Shown here: piece after piece, positions 28,531 to 37,404 of the stretch
How the letters are laid out: each line of letters starts with the position of its first letter
Numbering within the stretch: the first letter of the stretch is position 1
Assembly: GCF_016775475.1 (NCBI RefSeq)
Contig: NZ_JAEUXJ010000002.1
Span: forward strand, 186,001 to 250,000
Reading direction: 5' to 3'
Length of the DNA: 64,000 nucleotides
Source: Belnapia mucosa
GTDB taxonomy: Bacteria > Pseudomonadota > Alphaproteobacteria > Acetobacterales > Acetobacteraceae
Translations under genes and position numbers: made by a program
The notes under the pieces: model-generated
Seen by the model: only the letters and a program-made list of their open reading frames with translations
Told to the model about the DNA's origin: nothing
Database searches by the model: none

Positions 28531-28560
28531 GATGCGCCTCCCTGTCCGCTCCCGGTTGGA

Positions 28561-28573
28561 TTATGCAGCATAA
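28561..28573. promoter_or_regulatory. 13-bp palindrome in the divergent promoter region
   Basis: TTATGCAGCATAA is a perfect 6-1-6 inverted repeat, 30 bp upstream of the flavin monooxygenase start and 67 bp or more from the PhoD-like start. Size and symmetry are those of a dimeric repressor site. No regulator gene is adjacent, so its protein is unknown. Confidence 0.45.
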
Positions 28574-28640
28574 CTCGCCGAGGCGAAACAAGCCTTGGCG
28601 CCGCTGGCGCCGCCCCGGGCGCCGGCGCATGCTCGGCCGG

Positions 28641-30181
28641 ATGCCCAGCCGCCGCAGCCTCCTTGCCATGCCCGCCCTGCTCCTCGCCGGCACCGGCTTC
28701 GGCCGGGCGGCGGATGCGCCCTTCACCCTGGGCGTCGCCAGCGGTGATCCCTGGCCGGACAGCGTGGTGATCTGGACCCGGCTGGCGCCCGAGCCCCTCG
28801 CCCCGCTCGGCGGCATGCCGCCCGGTGCCGTGGTCGAGGTCGGCTGGGAGGTGGCGGAAGACCCTGGCTTCACCCGCATCGTCGCCCGCGGCACCGAGAC
28901 GGCCCATGCGGCGGAGGGTTTCTCCATCCATGCCGAGCCGCGCGGCCTTCGCCCCGGCCGGCCCTATTGGTATCGCTTCCATGCCGAAGGCGTGCCGAGC
29001 CCGGTCGGCCGCAGCCGCACGGCGCCGGCGCCCGGCACCGCCGCGCCGGTCCGCTTCGTCAATGCCGGCTGCCAGCATCTGGAACATGGCTGGTTCACCG
29101 CTTGGCGCCACATCGCGGAGGAAGAGCTCGAGTTCGTCTTCCATTATGGCGACTACATCTACGAATTCGCCGGCCGGCAGCCCGGCCAGGCGGGCGGCTT
29201 CGGCCCCACCATCCGCAGCCATGCCGGCGGCCAATGCCGCAGCCTGGAGGACTACCGCCAGCGCTACGCGCAATACCACGCCGACCCGGACCTCGCCGCC
29301 GCCCATGCGGCGCATCCCTTCATCGCCAGCTTCGACGACCATGAGGTCGAGAATAATTGGGCCGGTGCCCAAAGCCAGCAGGATGGCCGCAGCCGCCGCC
29401 ATCCGGTCGCGTTGCCGAAAGCCGCCTTCCTCGCCCAGCGCGCCGCCGCCTTCCAGGCCTGGTGGGAAGCGATGCCGCTGCGCCGCGCCCAGCGCCCGCA
29501 GGGGGCCGATATCCTCGCCCATCGCCGGCTCGGCTTCGGTGGGCTGGTCGACCTGCATGTGCTGGACACCCGGCAATACCGCGACGACCAGCCCTGCGGC
29601 GACGTCAACGGCCCCGCCTGCCCGGAGGTGGCGCGGCCCGAGGCGCAGATGTTGGGCGCGGCGCAGGAGGACTGGCTGATGCGGGGCCTCGGCGCCTCCG
29701 CCGCGCGCTGGCAGGTGCTGGCGCAGCAGGTGATGCTCATGCCCCGGCGCTTCGCCAATGACGCCATCAGCATGGACAAATGGGATGCCTACCCGGCCGC
29801 CCGCGACCGGCTGCTGCGCGGCTTCGCCGAGCGCCGCATCGCCAATGCCGTGGTGCTCTCGGGCGATGTCCACAATGCCTGGGCCGGCGAGCTCGGTTGG
29901 ACGAGGAGGGGCCGGTGGTGGCGGGCGAGTTCACCGCCACCAGCATCAGCAGCACCGGGGACGGGTCGGAGGCGTTGCTCTCGACCGCCGCCACCCTGGC
30001 GCGCAACCCGCATATCCGCTTCTTCAACAACCGCCGCGGCTATGCCCTGCACGAGGCGCGGACGGACCGGCTGGAGACGGTGTTCCGCGCGGTGCCGGAA
30101 GTGACGCACCCCGACGCCCCGCGCGAGGACCGCGCCCGCTTCGTCATCGAGGCGGGCCGGCCTGGATTGCAGCCGGGCTGA
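28641..30181 (+). pseudogene. phoD: PhoD-like alkaline phosphatase split by a one-base frameshift
   Basis: The N-terminus (MPSRRSLLAMPALLLAGTGF) is a Tat-type signal peptide. Calcineurin-like metal motifs follow: VNAGCQ, FVFHYGDYIYEF, SFDDHEVENNW and LSGDVHNAWAGELG. Right after ELGW the frame breaks: the family continuation DEEGPVVAGEFTATSISS is found one frame over, running to 30181. Adding one G at the GG of 29899-29900 would restore a single protein of about 514 residues. As written the product ends at 30104 with an unrelated tail. Upstream starts at 28563 or 28629 are possible. Either a recent mutation or a sequencing indel. Confidence 0.85.
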
Positions 30182-30184
30182 CCG

Positions 30185-30565
30185 CTACCGCCCCATCCGC
30201 CGCCGCTCGGCATCCAGCCGGCGCTGTTCCTCATCGAGCTGCCGCTGCCGCTCCTCCAGTCGTCGATCGGCCTCGGTCATGGACCGGCCGCTGCCTTCCC
30301 TGTAGCGCCGATCCTCTGGCGACCGGTCATAGGCCGGGCTGCCGCTGCGCGGGTCCACCCGCGGGTCGTAGCGGGGATCCGCGCGCTGGTCGTAGCGAGG
30401 ATCGGTGCGCTGATCGTAGCGAGGATCGACGCGCCGGTCCGGCGCCTGCTGCTGGCCCTGCAGGCCGTCCCAGGCCCGTTGCAGCCTCTCCCCGATATCC
30501 TGCGCTCCGGCCGCTACCGGGGCGAGCGCGAGGACGGCCACTGCCGCCCGAACCAACTGCCGCAT
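30185..30565 (-). CDS. Periplasmic repeat protein with C-terminal coiled coil
   Basis: 126 residues from ATG 30565, preceded by an excellent AGGAGG. A signal peptide (RQLVRAAVAVLALAPVAAGA) is followed at residues 45-76 by four copies of an 8-residue unit (RVDPRYDQ, RTDPRYDQ, RADPRYDP, RVDPRSGS) and from about 97 by a charged coiled coil (RRLEERQRQLDEEQRRLD). Composition is Arg/Asp-rich. No family recognised; the layout suggests a periplasmic structural or cell-wall contact protein, as an inference. It is divergent from the MmsB-like gene. Confidence 0.75.
   Translation of the reverse strand: MRQLVRAAVAVLALAPVAAGAQDIGERLQRAWDGLQGQQQAPDRRVDPRYDQRTDPRYDQRADPRYDPRVDPRSGSPAYDRSPEDRRYREGSGRSMTEADRRLEERQRQLDEEQRRLDAERRRMGR
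30338..30433 (-). repeat. Four 24-bp tandem repeats inside the periplasmic protein gene
   Basis: Four consecutive 24-bp units encode the 8-residue repeat RxDPRYDQ with small changes; units two and three (about 30362-30410) are almost identical in DNA. In-frame units of this kind can change number by slippage or recombination. Confidence 0.75.
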
Positions 30566-30730
30566 GGGCTTCCCTCCTTGCTTGCTGCGGAGGAAAGCGC
30601 AGGCCGGGCGGCAGGGTTCTACTGGCAAGCCCGCCGCCGCGTTCCCCACGGCTGGTCCCCGCTGGCCGGGGGCGAAGGGGCGGGGCAGAATGGCACCGCT
30701 TTGGTATGCAGCAGGCAGGGGAGGGGGCAC

Positions 30731-31609
30731 ATGGCACGGATCGGCTTCGTCGGGCTCGGCAATATGGGCGGGCCCATGGCACGCAACCTGCTGAAGGCCG
30801 GCCATGAGGTGGCGGGCTTCGACCTCGTCCCTGCCGCGCTCGAGGCCCTGGCCGCGGCCGGCGGCACCGCCGCCGCCAGCGCTGCGGAAGCCGCGCGTGG
30901 TGCCGAATTCGTCATCACCATGCTCCCCGCCGGCCGGCATGTGCGCGACGCCTGGCTCGGCGCGGGCGGCATGGCCGCTGCGGCCTCGCCCGATGCCGTG
31001 CTGATCGACTGCTCCACCATCGATGTGGCGACGGCGCGCGAGGTGGCCGGGGCCGCCGGCCGGCCGATGCTGGATGCCCCCGTCTCCGGCGGCACCATGG
31101 GGGCCGAGGCGGCGACCCTCACCTTCATGGTCGGCGGGCCGGAGGAGGCCTATGCCCGCGCCACCCCCATCCTGTCCGCCATGGGCCGGACGCTGGTGCA
31201 TTGCGGCGCCGCCGGCGCCGGCCAGGTGGCCAAGGCCTGCAACAACATGATGCTGGCCGCCAATATGATCGTCACCGCCGAGGCCTTCGTCATGGCCGAG
31301 CGGCTCGGCCTGACGCATGAGGCGCTGTTCGAGGTGGTGAGCAAGTCCTCCGGCCAGTCCTGGGCGCTGACGACCTATTGCCCGGTGCCTGGCCCGGTCC
31401 CCACCAGCCCGGCCAATCGCGACTACCGGCCCGGCTTCGCCACTGCGCTGATGGCCAAGGATCTCGGCCTGGCCCAGGAAGCCGCTGCCACCGCCGGCGC
31501 TGCAACGCCCATCGGGGCTGAGGCGTTGGCGCTCTACCGCCGCTTCCTGGAAGCCGGGAATGGCGATGTGGATTTCTCGGGCATCATCCGGATGATTCGT
31601 GGCTCATGA
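30731..31609 (+). CDS. 3-hydroxyisobutyrate dehydrogenase family protein (MmsB-like)
   Basis: 292 residues from ATG 30731, with GGGGAGGGGG as binding site. NAD-binding GFVGLGNMGGPMARNL at the N-terminus, substrate loop DAPVSGGTMGAE, and catalytic lysine in VAKACNNMMLAANM define the beta-hydroxyacid dehydrogenase family. Overall layout, including SGQSWALTTYCPVPG, matches 3-hydroxyisobutyrate dehydrogenase of valine catabolism; other acids (tartronate semialdehyde) cannot be excluded. No other valine genes are nearby. Confidence 0.88.
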   Translation: MARIGFVGLGNMGGPMARNLLKAGHEVAGFDLVPAALEALAAAGGTAAASAAEAARGAEFVITMLPAGRHVRDAWLGAGGMAAAASPDAVLIDCSTIDVATAREVAGAAGRPMLDAPVSGGTMGAEAATLTFMVGGPEEAYARATPILSAMGRTLVHCGAAGAGQVAKACNNMMLAANMIVTAEAFVMAERLGLTHEALFEVVSKSSGQSWALTTYCPVPGPVPTSPANRDYRPGFATALMAKDLGLAQEAAATAGAATPIGAEALALYRRFLEAGNGDVDFSGIIRMIRGS

Positions 31610-31651
31610 CCAGCAGCGCGTCCTGCGCCTGATCCGTATCCCCGCGCCCTG

Positions 31652-33460
31652 ATGCCGGCGGGCGAGCACGACTTCGCGGCCATGGCCGCCGCGGTGCTGG
31701 ATGCGGCCCCGGTCGCCGCCCTGCTGCTCGCCCCCGGCAGCGCCACGGCCCTGGCGGGGAACCGTGAAGCCGCCCTCCTGTTCGGCTGCCCGGAAGAAGC
31801 GGTGGTCGAGGCCTGGGCGCATGCGCTGCGGGAGGCGCCGGATCTGGCGCGACGCCTCACCGCGGTGGAGGCCGAGCTGCGGGCCGAGATCTTCGACGCC
31901 CGGCTGCCCCGCCAGGGCCTCCCGCCCGAGGCGGTGCTGGTGCGCTGCCGCCGCATCACCCTGGCCGGCCGGCCGGTGCTGACCCTTGGCCTGGTGCCCG
32001 TCATCCGCCGCCGCCAGGCGGAGGAAGCGCTTGCCATCGCCAAGCAGCGGCTGGAGGTGGCGCTGGCCGGGGCCGATCTCGGCGCCTGGCATTGGGATGC
32101 GGGGACCAACTGCCTGGAGGTCACGCCCCGCTGGGCCGCCATGCTCGGCTTGCCCCCGCCGGAGGGGCCGTTGCCGCTCTCGGCCTGGGAGGCGCTGGTG
32201 CATCCGAATGACCTGCCCCCGACCCAGGCGCGGCTGGCGCCGATGCTGAAGGGCCGCACCGACCGCTACGAGGCGGAATTCCGCATGCGCCATGCGGCTG
32301 GCCATTGGGTCTGGATCCGCGCCCGGGGCCAGGCGGTCGGACGGGATGCCCAGGGCCGTGTCCGCGCCGTCGCCGGCACCCATTTCGACCTGACCGAGCA
32401 GCGCCAGGCCGCGGCCGCCCGCGCCGCCTCCGAACGGGAGGCACGGCGGCGCCTGACCGACCTCGAATCCCTCTACCGCACCGCCCCGCTCGGCCTGGCC
32501 CAGATGGATACGGAGCTGCGCTTCGTCCGCATCAACGAAGCCTTGGCCGATATCAACGGCTTCCCGATCGAGGCGCATCTCGGGCGTCGCTTCTGGGAGC
32601 TGCTTCCCGATATCCGCGCCGCGGCCGAGCCGCTGCTGCGCCGGGTGGCGGAAACCGGCGAGACCATCCGCGGCGCCGAGATCAGCGGCGAGACCGCCCG
32701 GGCCCCCGGCGTGCAGCGCGACTGGATCGCGCAGCTCTACCCGCTACGCGACCCCGAGACCGACGAGGTGACCGGCATCGGCATCGTCTGCGAGGAGGTG
32801 ACGGAGCGCCGCCGTTCCGAGCGCGCGCGGGAACTGCTGCTGCGCGAGCTGGATCACCGAGTGAAGAATCTCTTCGCCGTCATCGCCGGCCTCGTCACCT
32901 ATACGGCCCGCGGCGCGGCTTCGCCTGATTCCATGCACACCATGCTGCTCGGCCGCATCCAGGCGCTGGCCCAGGCGCATGACCTGGTGCGGCCGGCGCT
33001 CGGCGGGGCGCTGGCGATGGAGGAGGGGGGCACGGCGGTGCAGGCCCTGGCGACGGCCCTGATGAAGCCCTTCCGCCCCGGCAGCCTCGCCGCGCCGGGG
33101 CGAGTGGAGCGGGTGCTGCTCTCCGGCCCGCCGGTGCGGTTGGGCCCGACCGCCGCCCCGCCGCTCGCGCTCGCGCTGCATGAGCTGGCGACCAATGCCG
33201 CCAAATACGGCGCGCTGTCGCGCGAGGCCGGACAGGTGACGCTCTCCTGGTCGGTGCAGGACGCCGCCGAGGGCAATATGCTGCGCCTGCTCTGGCAGGA
33301 ACGCGACGGCCCGGCGACTCACCAGCCCGGCCGCACCGGCTTCGGCCACCGCCTGGTGACCCAGAGCAGTGGCCAGCTCAGCGGCTCGGCGCAGTTCCAC
33401 TGGGCGGAACCGGGGCTGACGGTGGAGTTGTTGCTGCCCATGGATCGGCTGGGGCGTTGA
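31652..33460 (+). CDS. Triple-PAS HWE-family sensor histidine kinase
   Basis: 602 residues, no transmembrane segment, so cytosolic. PAS-like domains at about 10-120, 130-252 (with HWVWIRARGQAV and FDLTEQR) and 265-390. The kinase core has phospho-acceptor H402 in LRELDHRVKNLFAV, N-box HELATNAAKYGALS and the WQERDGP motif that names the HWE family. These kinases are abundant in alphaproteobacteria, often light or redox sensors and often feeding general stress regulators. No response regulator is adjacent, so it is an orphan. Confidence 0.9.
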   Translation: MPAGEHDFAAMAAAVLDAAPVAALLLAPGSATALAGNREAALLFGCPEEAVVEAWAHALREAPDLARRLTAVEAELRAEIFDARLPRQGLPPEAVLVRCRRITLAGRPVLTLGLVPVIRRRQAEEALAIAKQRLEVALAGADLGAWHWDAGTNCLEVTPRWAAMLGLPPPEGPLPLSAWEALVHPNDLPPTQARLAPMLKGRTDRYEAEFRMRHAAGHWVWIRARGQAVGRDAQGRVRAVAGTHFDLTEQRQAAAARAASEREARRRLTDLESLYRTAPLGLAQMDTELRFVRINEALADINGFPIEAHLGRRFWELLPDIRAAAEPLLRRVAETGETIRGAEISGETARAPGVQRDWIAQLYPLRDPETDEVTGIGIVCEEVTERRRSERARELLLRELDHRVKNLFAVIAGLVTYTARGAASPDSMHTMLLGRIQALAQAHDLVRPALGGALAMEEGGTAVQALATALMKPFRPGSLAAPGRVERVLLSGPPVRLGPTAAPPLALALHELATNAAKYGALSREAGQVTLSWSVQDAAEGNMLRLLWQERDGPATHQPGRTGFGHRLVTQSSGQLSGSAQFHWAEPGLTVELLLPMDRLGR

Positions 33461-33495
33461 CCTGCTATGCTGCCCAGCCCGACCGGAGCCCGGCC

Positions 33496-33732
33496 ATGAG
33501 CCAGTTGTCGAAGATCGAGCTTCCCGTCCAGCCGGCCACCGCCGCCGCCCTCTCGGATGCCCGCCGGCGCGAGGCGGTCGGGCGGCTGGTGGATCGCTTG
33601 GTGCATCCCGGCGCCGATGATCCGCTCATCGCCCTGCTGGAGCTGACCGCAGCCGAGGCCCGTGAGGCCGGACTGACCGAGGCCGAGATCGAGGCCGAAC
33701 TCGCCGCCTATAATGCGGAGCGGCGGGACTGA
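33496..33732 (+). CDS. Probable antitoxin of a PIN-type toxin-antitoxin pair
   Basis: 78 residues from ATG 33496. It is helical and acidic at the C-terminus (LTEAEIEAELAAYNAERRD), with no enzyme motifs; size and the 4-bp overlap with the downstream PIN gene (CTGA) are those of a type II antitoxin. The N-terminal part (SKIELPVQPATAAALSDARR) resembles DNA-binding antitoxins that begin with a short strand. The call depends on context. Confidence 0.7.
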   Translation: MSQLSKIELPVQPATAAALSDARRREAVGRLVDRLVHPGADDPLIALLELTAAEAREAGLTEAEIEAELAAYNAERRD

Positions 33733-34154
33733 AACCCTGCGTCTTCGATGCGAATACGGTGGTCTCGGCCGCGCTCAATCCCGCCGGTCTGCCCCGCCGT
33801 GCCATCGCCCTGGCCCGGGCGCAGGGCGTCATCGCCTTGTCGGCGGCCGTCCATGACGAGATCGCCGAGGTTCTGGCGCGGCCGAAATTCGCCCGCATCC
33901 TGACCGGGGAGCGGCGTCGGGACATCCTGGAACTCTTGAGCGCCGCGGCGCTCTGGGTCGAGCCAACCGAGCGGGTGGCGGAATGCCGCGATGCCAAGGA
34001 CGATCGCTACCTGGAATTGGCCCTGGCAGCCGGGGCCGGCGCCATCATCTCAGGCGATGAGGATCTGCTGGTCCTGCATCCCTGGCGCGGCATCCCGATC
34101 CTACGGCCCGCGGCCTTCCTCGCGGCCTTCGGTGACGAAGAGCCAACAGCCTGA
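33729..34154 (+). CDS. PIN-domain ribonuclease toxin (COG1569-like), apparent CTG start
   Basis: 141 residues. The four acidic positions of a PIN nuclease are seen: D7 in CVFDANTVVSAALNP, E in VHDEIAEVLARPKF, D in DAKDDRYLELALAAGA and D in ISGDEDLLVLHP. The first ATG/GTG in frame that could be used (GTG 33759) would cut off the first catalytic aspartate. The only initiator-like codon before it and after the in-frame stop at 33711 is CTG 33729, which overlaps the antitoxin stop. Translational coupling from the antitoxin would explain a weak start. Confidence 0.82.
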   Translation: MKPCVFDANTVVSAALNPAGLPRRAIALARAQGVIALSAAVHDEIAEVLARPKFARILTGERRRDILELLSAAALWVEPTERVAECRDAKDDRYLELALAAGAGAIISGDEDLLVLHPWRGIPILRPAAFLAAFGDEEPTA

Positions 34155-34158
34155 TACC

Positions 34159-35040
34159 CTACCGCCAGCGCCGATGCATCCAGAGCCATTGCCCCGGATG
34201 CTCCCTCACCCAGCCCTCGACGATGCGGTTCAGCAGTGCCGTCGCCGCATCCACATCCACCCGGCCCCGCTCGTCGCGCGGCAGTTCCACCGCCTCGGTC
34301 AGTTCCAGCCGGAAGCGCCCGCCTGGCAGGCGGATGGCGCGCGCCCCATGCACCGGGCAGTCGAAGCGGCGGGCGAGGCGCGCCAGCAGCGGGTTGGAAT
34401 AGGCGGGACGGCCGAGGAAGGGCACGCGCGGCCCGCGGCTGAAGCGCTGGTCGATCAGCATGCCGACATGCAGCCCCTCGTCCAGCGCTTCCATCATGCG
34501 GATCGGGGCGGCGACGTCGGCGGCGATCAGCCGGCCCATGATGCCCTCGCGCAGCCGGCGGATATCGTGTGCCACCGCGGCATTGTTCGGCGTGCGGTAG
34601 AGCACGGCGGAAGGCAGCCCGTGCTTCGCCGCGGCCACCGCCGGCAATTCCCAATTCGCCAGATGGGCGGCGAAGAACAGCGCCGGCTTGCCGTCCTCGC
34701 GCAGGGCCAGGAAGCGCTCCACCACCTCCGGCGCGATCTCGATCCGCTGGCCCGCCGCCGGCCGGTCCAGGTCGAAATCCCAGATCCGGTCGAGATGGAC
34801 GTATTCCGCCGCAGTCCGGCCGAGATTCTCCCAGGCCTCGCCGACGATCCGGGCGTGCTCGGCGGGCGGCAGTTCCGGGAAGGCGGCGGCGACATTGGCG
34901 AGGGCGATGCGATGCGCCTTGACGAAGGGGCCAAACCGCCGCGCCACGGCCGCGCCGATCGCCCCGGCCCGATCCGGCCCCAACGCGCCGACCAGCGCGA
35001 AGAGCAGCCGGACCAGCGCCGCGACGGCCCTGTCCCGCAT
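34159..35040 (-). CDS. lpxXL: Lipid A very-long-chain acyltransferase (LpxXL-type, LpxL/HtrB family)
   Basis: 293 residues of the lysophospholipid/lipid A acyltransferase family. N-terminal hydrophobic helix, catalytic HxxxxE in AHLANWE (H126, E131), RTPNNAAVAHDIRRLREGI, and IDQRFSRGPRVPFLG. It transfers a secondary acyl chain to Kdo2-lipid IVA at the inner membrane. As the last gene of an acpXL-fabZ-fabF2-fabF1-adh cluster it corresponds to rhizobial LpxXL, which uses AcpXL carrying a C26-C28 hydroxy fatty acid. The ATG at 35040 is two bases after the preceding stop. The frame opens far upstream inside the adh gene; that part is not coding. Confidence 0.88.
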   Translation of the reverse strand: MRDRAVAALVRLLFALVGALGPDRAGAIGAAVARRFGPFVKAHRIALANVAAAFPELPPAEHARIVGEAWENLGRTAAEYVHLDRIWDFDLDRPAAGQRIEIAPEVVERFLALREDGKPALFFAAHLANWELPAVAAAKHGLPSAVLYRTPNNAAVAHDIRRLREGIMGRLIAADVAAPIRMMEALDEGLHVGMLIDQRFSRGPRVPFLGRPAYSNPLLARLARRFDCPVHGARAIRLPGGRFRLELTEAVELPRDERGRVDVDAATALLNRIVEGWVREHPGQWLWMHRRWR

Positions 35041-35042
35041 CC

Positions 35043-36065
35043 TCAGAGGGTGACGACGATCTTGCCGAAGACCCGCCGCGTCTCCAGCCGCGCCAGCGCA
35101 TCGGCGAAGCCCTCGAGCGGCGCGACGGTGTCGAGCACCGGCAGCAAGCCGCCCGCCATCTTGCCGAGCCCGTCGGCGACATTCCGCATCGAGGCGCCGA
35201 AGCTGCCGATCAGGCGGAGCTGCCGCTGGAACAGCATCATCAGATTGGTCTCGGCCGAGACGCCGGAAGTGCTGCCGCAGGTCACCAGCCGCCCGCCCAT
35301 CTTCAGCGACAGCATCGAGCCGGCCCAGGTCGTGGCGCCGACATGCTCGAACACCACATCGACGCCGCGCTTCTTGGTGACCTTGCGCGCCACGCTCTCG
35401 AACCGGTCGGTGGTGTAATTCACCACATGGTCGGCGCCGAGTGCCCGGACGCGCTCGCATTTCTCATCCGAGCCGGCGGTCGCGATCACGGTGCAGCCGA
35501 TCGCCTTCGCCATCTTCACCGCGACGGTGCCGATGCCCGATCCGGCGGCCTGCACCAGGATGGTCTCGCCCGGTTCCAGCTTCGCATTGTCGAACAGCAT
35601 GTGCTCGACGGTCGAGAAGGTGATGGCGGCGCAGGCGGCGTCCTCGACCGCGATGCCCTCGGGCACCGGCACGCAGAGCCGCGCCTGCTGGTTCGCCAGC
35701 TCCTGCGCGAAACCGTCGAGGTGGAAGCCCTTCACCCCGGAGACATTCTCGCAGAGATTGTCGCGGCCCTCGCGGCAGGCGCGGCACTGGCCGCAGGTCT
35801 GCGCGCCATAGGGCACGGCGCGCTGGCCGATGCGCCAGCCGGTGACGCCCTCGCCGATGGCCACGACCTCGCCCACCGCCTCGGCGCCCACCGTCAGCGG
35901 CAGGTTGCGCTTGGCGAAGGCCATGCCGCGCCAGCCCCAGACATCGATATGGTTCAGCCCGACGGCGAGCATGCGCAGCTGCACCTCGCCCGGCCCGGGC
36001 GGCGGGGGCGGCGGCACATCGACCAGCCGCGTGTCGCGGTCGCCGAAAAGCTGCAGCGCCCTCAT
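35043..36065 (-). CDS. adh2XL: Zinc-type medium-chain dehydrogenase/reductase of the VLCFA cluster
   Basis: 340 residues. The structural zinc cysteines (CGQCRACREGRDNLC) and nucleotide-binding QAAGSGIGTVAVKMAKAIG are present; catalytic domain motif NHIDVWGWRGM matches quinone-oxidoreductase-like enzymes. In the rhizobial cluster the equivalent gene is annotated adh2XL, presumed to reduce an intermediate during elongation or to form the omega-1 hydroxy group; the exact step is unknown. Sits between fabF1XL and lpxXL. It starts 70 bp after the fabF1XL stop, the only real spacer in the cluster. Confidence 0.85.
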   Translation of the reverse strand: MRALQLFGDRDTRLVDVPPPPPPGPGEVQLRMLAVGLNHIDVWGWRGMAFAKRNLPLTVGAEAVGEVVAIGEGVTGWRIGQRAVPYGAQTCGQCRACREGRDNLCENVSGVKGFHLDGFAQELANQQARLCVPVPEGIAVEDAACAAITFSTVEHMLFDNAKLEPGETILVQAAGSGIGTVAVKMAKAIGCTVIATAGSDEKCERVRALGADHVVNYTTDRFESVARKVTKKRGVDVVFEHVGATTWAGSMLSLKMGGRLVTCGSTSGVSAETNLMMLFQRQLRLIGSFGASMRNVADGLGKMAGGLLPVLDTVAPLEGFADALARLETRRVFGKIVVTL

Positions 36066-36135
36066 GCTTGGTGCGCCTCCGGCGCGCGGGCCGAGTCAGC
36101 CCTCCGCGCTTTCGGCGCTACGACCATCGGACCGC

Positions 36136-37404
36136 TCACGGCGCCGCTCCCAGCACCAGGCACACATTCTGCCCGCCGAAGCCGAAGCTGTTGGACAGCA
36201 CCCGCGCGACCCGCGCCGGCCGCGCCGCATTCGGCACCACATCCAGCGGGATGGCGGGATCGGGCGTCTCGTGGTTGATCGTCGGCGGCAGGATGCCGTC
36301 GCGGATGGTCAGCAGGCTGACCACAGCCTCGATCGCCCCGGCGGCCGAAAGCGTGTGCCCGATCATCGACTTGTTCGAGGAGATCGGCGGTGGCGCCTCG
36401 CCGAAGACGGCGCGCATGCCGAGCGTCTCCATCTTGTCGTTCTCCGGCGTGCCCGTGCCATGGGCGTTGACATAGTCGATCTGCCCCGGCTCCAGCCCGG
36501 CATCGGCGATGGCGGCGCGCATCGCGCCGATGATCGCCCCGCCATCCGGGTTGCTGCGGGTGCGGTGGAAGCTGTCCGCCCGTTCCCCGGCGCCGAGCAC
36601 CAGGCCCAGCACCTCCGCGCCCCGTGCCCGGGCCGATTCCAGGCTTTCCAGCACCAGCGCCGCGGCGCCCTCGCTCATCACGAAGCCCTCACGGGTCTTC
36701 TCGAAGGGGCGGGAGGCACGCTCCGGCTCCTCGTTCCGGGTGGACAGGGCCGAGAGCAGGGAGAAGCGGATCATCGCCTCCGGCGCCACGCTGCCCTCGG
36801 CGCCGATGCAGAGCGCCGCCGCCGCCTCGCCGCGCTGGATCGCCTCGACCCCGAGCTGGATGGCGGAGGCGCCGGTGGCACAGGCGGTGCTGACCGAAAC
36901 CGGCGCGCCCTCCGTGCCGAACCGGTCCGCCAGACGCTCCCCGATCCCGCCGAAGAGGAAGGTCTCGAACAGGTCGCGCCGGCCCTCGGCAGCGGCGATC
37001 ATCGCGGTGTAGCGCCCGGCTGCCTCGCCGGCGGTCTGCCGCGCCAGTTCCAGCCGCTGCGGCCATTCCACCTCCACCGGCGGCATGCCGAGGAAGAGCG
37101 GGCCGGGGAAGCGCGCATCAATGCCGGACTGCGCCACGGCCTCCGCCGCCGCCAGCGCGGCCATGCGCTCCACCCGTTCGGGCGAGGAGAGGGGCGGGCG
37201 CCCGGCCTCCTCGGGCAGCGCCACCTGGCCGGCGATGGAGGTCTTCAGATGCTCGGTCGGGAAGCGGGTGATGCGGCGGATGCCGGACCGGCCGGCCAGC
37301 AGCCCCGCCCAGCTCTCCGCCACGCCCAGGCCGAGCGGCGTCACCAGCCCCATGCCGGTGACGGCGACGAGGTGGCGTCCCAGATGGTCACGTGTCGCGC
37401 TCAT
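36136..37404 (-). CDS. fabF1XL: Beta-ketoacyl-ACP synthase of the VLCFA cluster (FabF1XL)
   Basis: 422 residues, complete condensing enzyme: catalytic C175 (STACATGAS), H315 (NAHGTGTPEND) and H350 (SNKSMIGHTLSA). It elongates acyl chains with malonyl-ACP, here probably on AcpXL. Start ATG 37404 overlaps the stop of the preceding gene as ATGA, which fixes the start despite an open frame upstream. Together with the catalytically degenerate neighbour it resembles a KS/chain-length-factor pair. Confidence 0.93.
   Translation of the reverse strand: MSATRDHLGRHLVAVTGMGLVTPLGLGVAESWAGLLAGRSGIRRITRFPTEHLKTSIAGQVALPEEAGRPPLSSPERVERMAALAAAEAVAQSGIDARFPGPLFLGMPPVEVEWPQRLELARQTAGEAAGRYTAMIAAAEGRRDLFETFLFGGIGERLADRFGTEGAPVSVSTACATGASAIQLGVEAIQRGEAAAALCIGAEGSVAPEAMIRFSLLSALSTRNEEPERASRPFEKTREGFVMSEGAAALVLESLESARARGAEVLGLVLGAGERADSFHRTRSNPDGGAIIGAMRAAIADAGLEPGQIDYVNAHGTGTPENDKMETLGMRAVFGEAPPPISSNKSMIGHTLSAAGAIEAVVSLLTIRDGILPPTINHETPDPAIPLDVVPNAARPARVARVLSNSFGFGGQNVCLVLGAAP

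Noticed and set aside
30566-31318. Long upstream extension of the repeat-protein gene on the minus strand
   Set aside because: It overlaps the MmsB-like gene in antisense; the AGGAGG and signal peptide fix the start at 30565.
34159-35460. 433-residue version of the lipid A acyltransferase
   Set aside because: The additional 140 codons run inside the dehydrogenase gene in another frame; the family N-terminus begins at the ATG at 35040.
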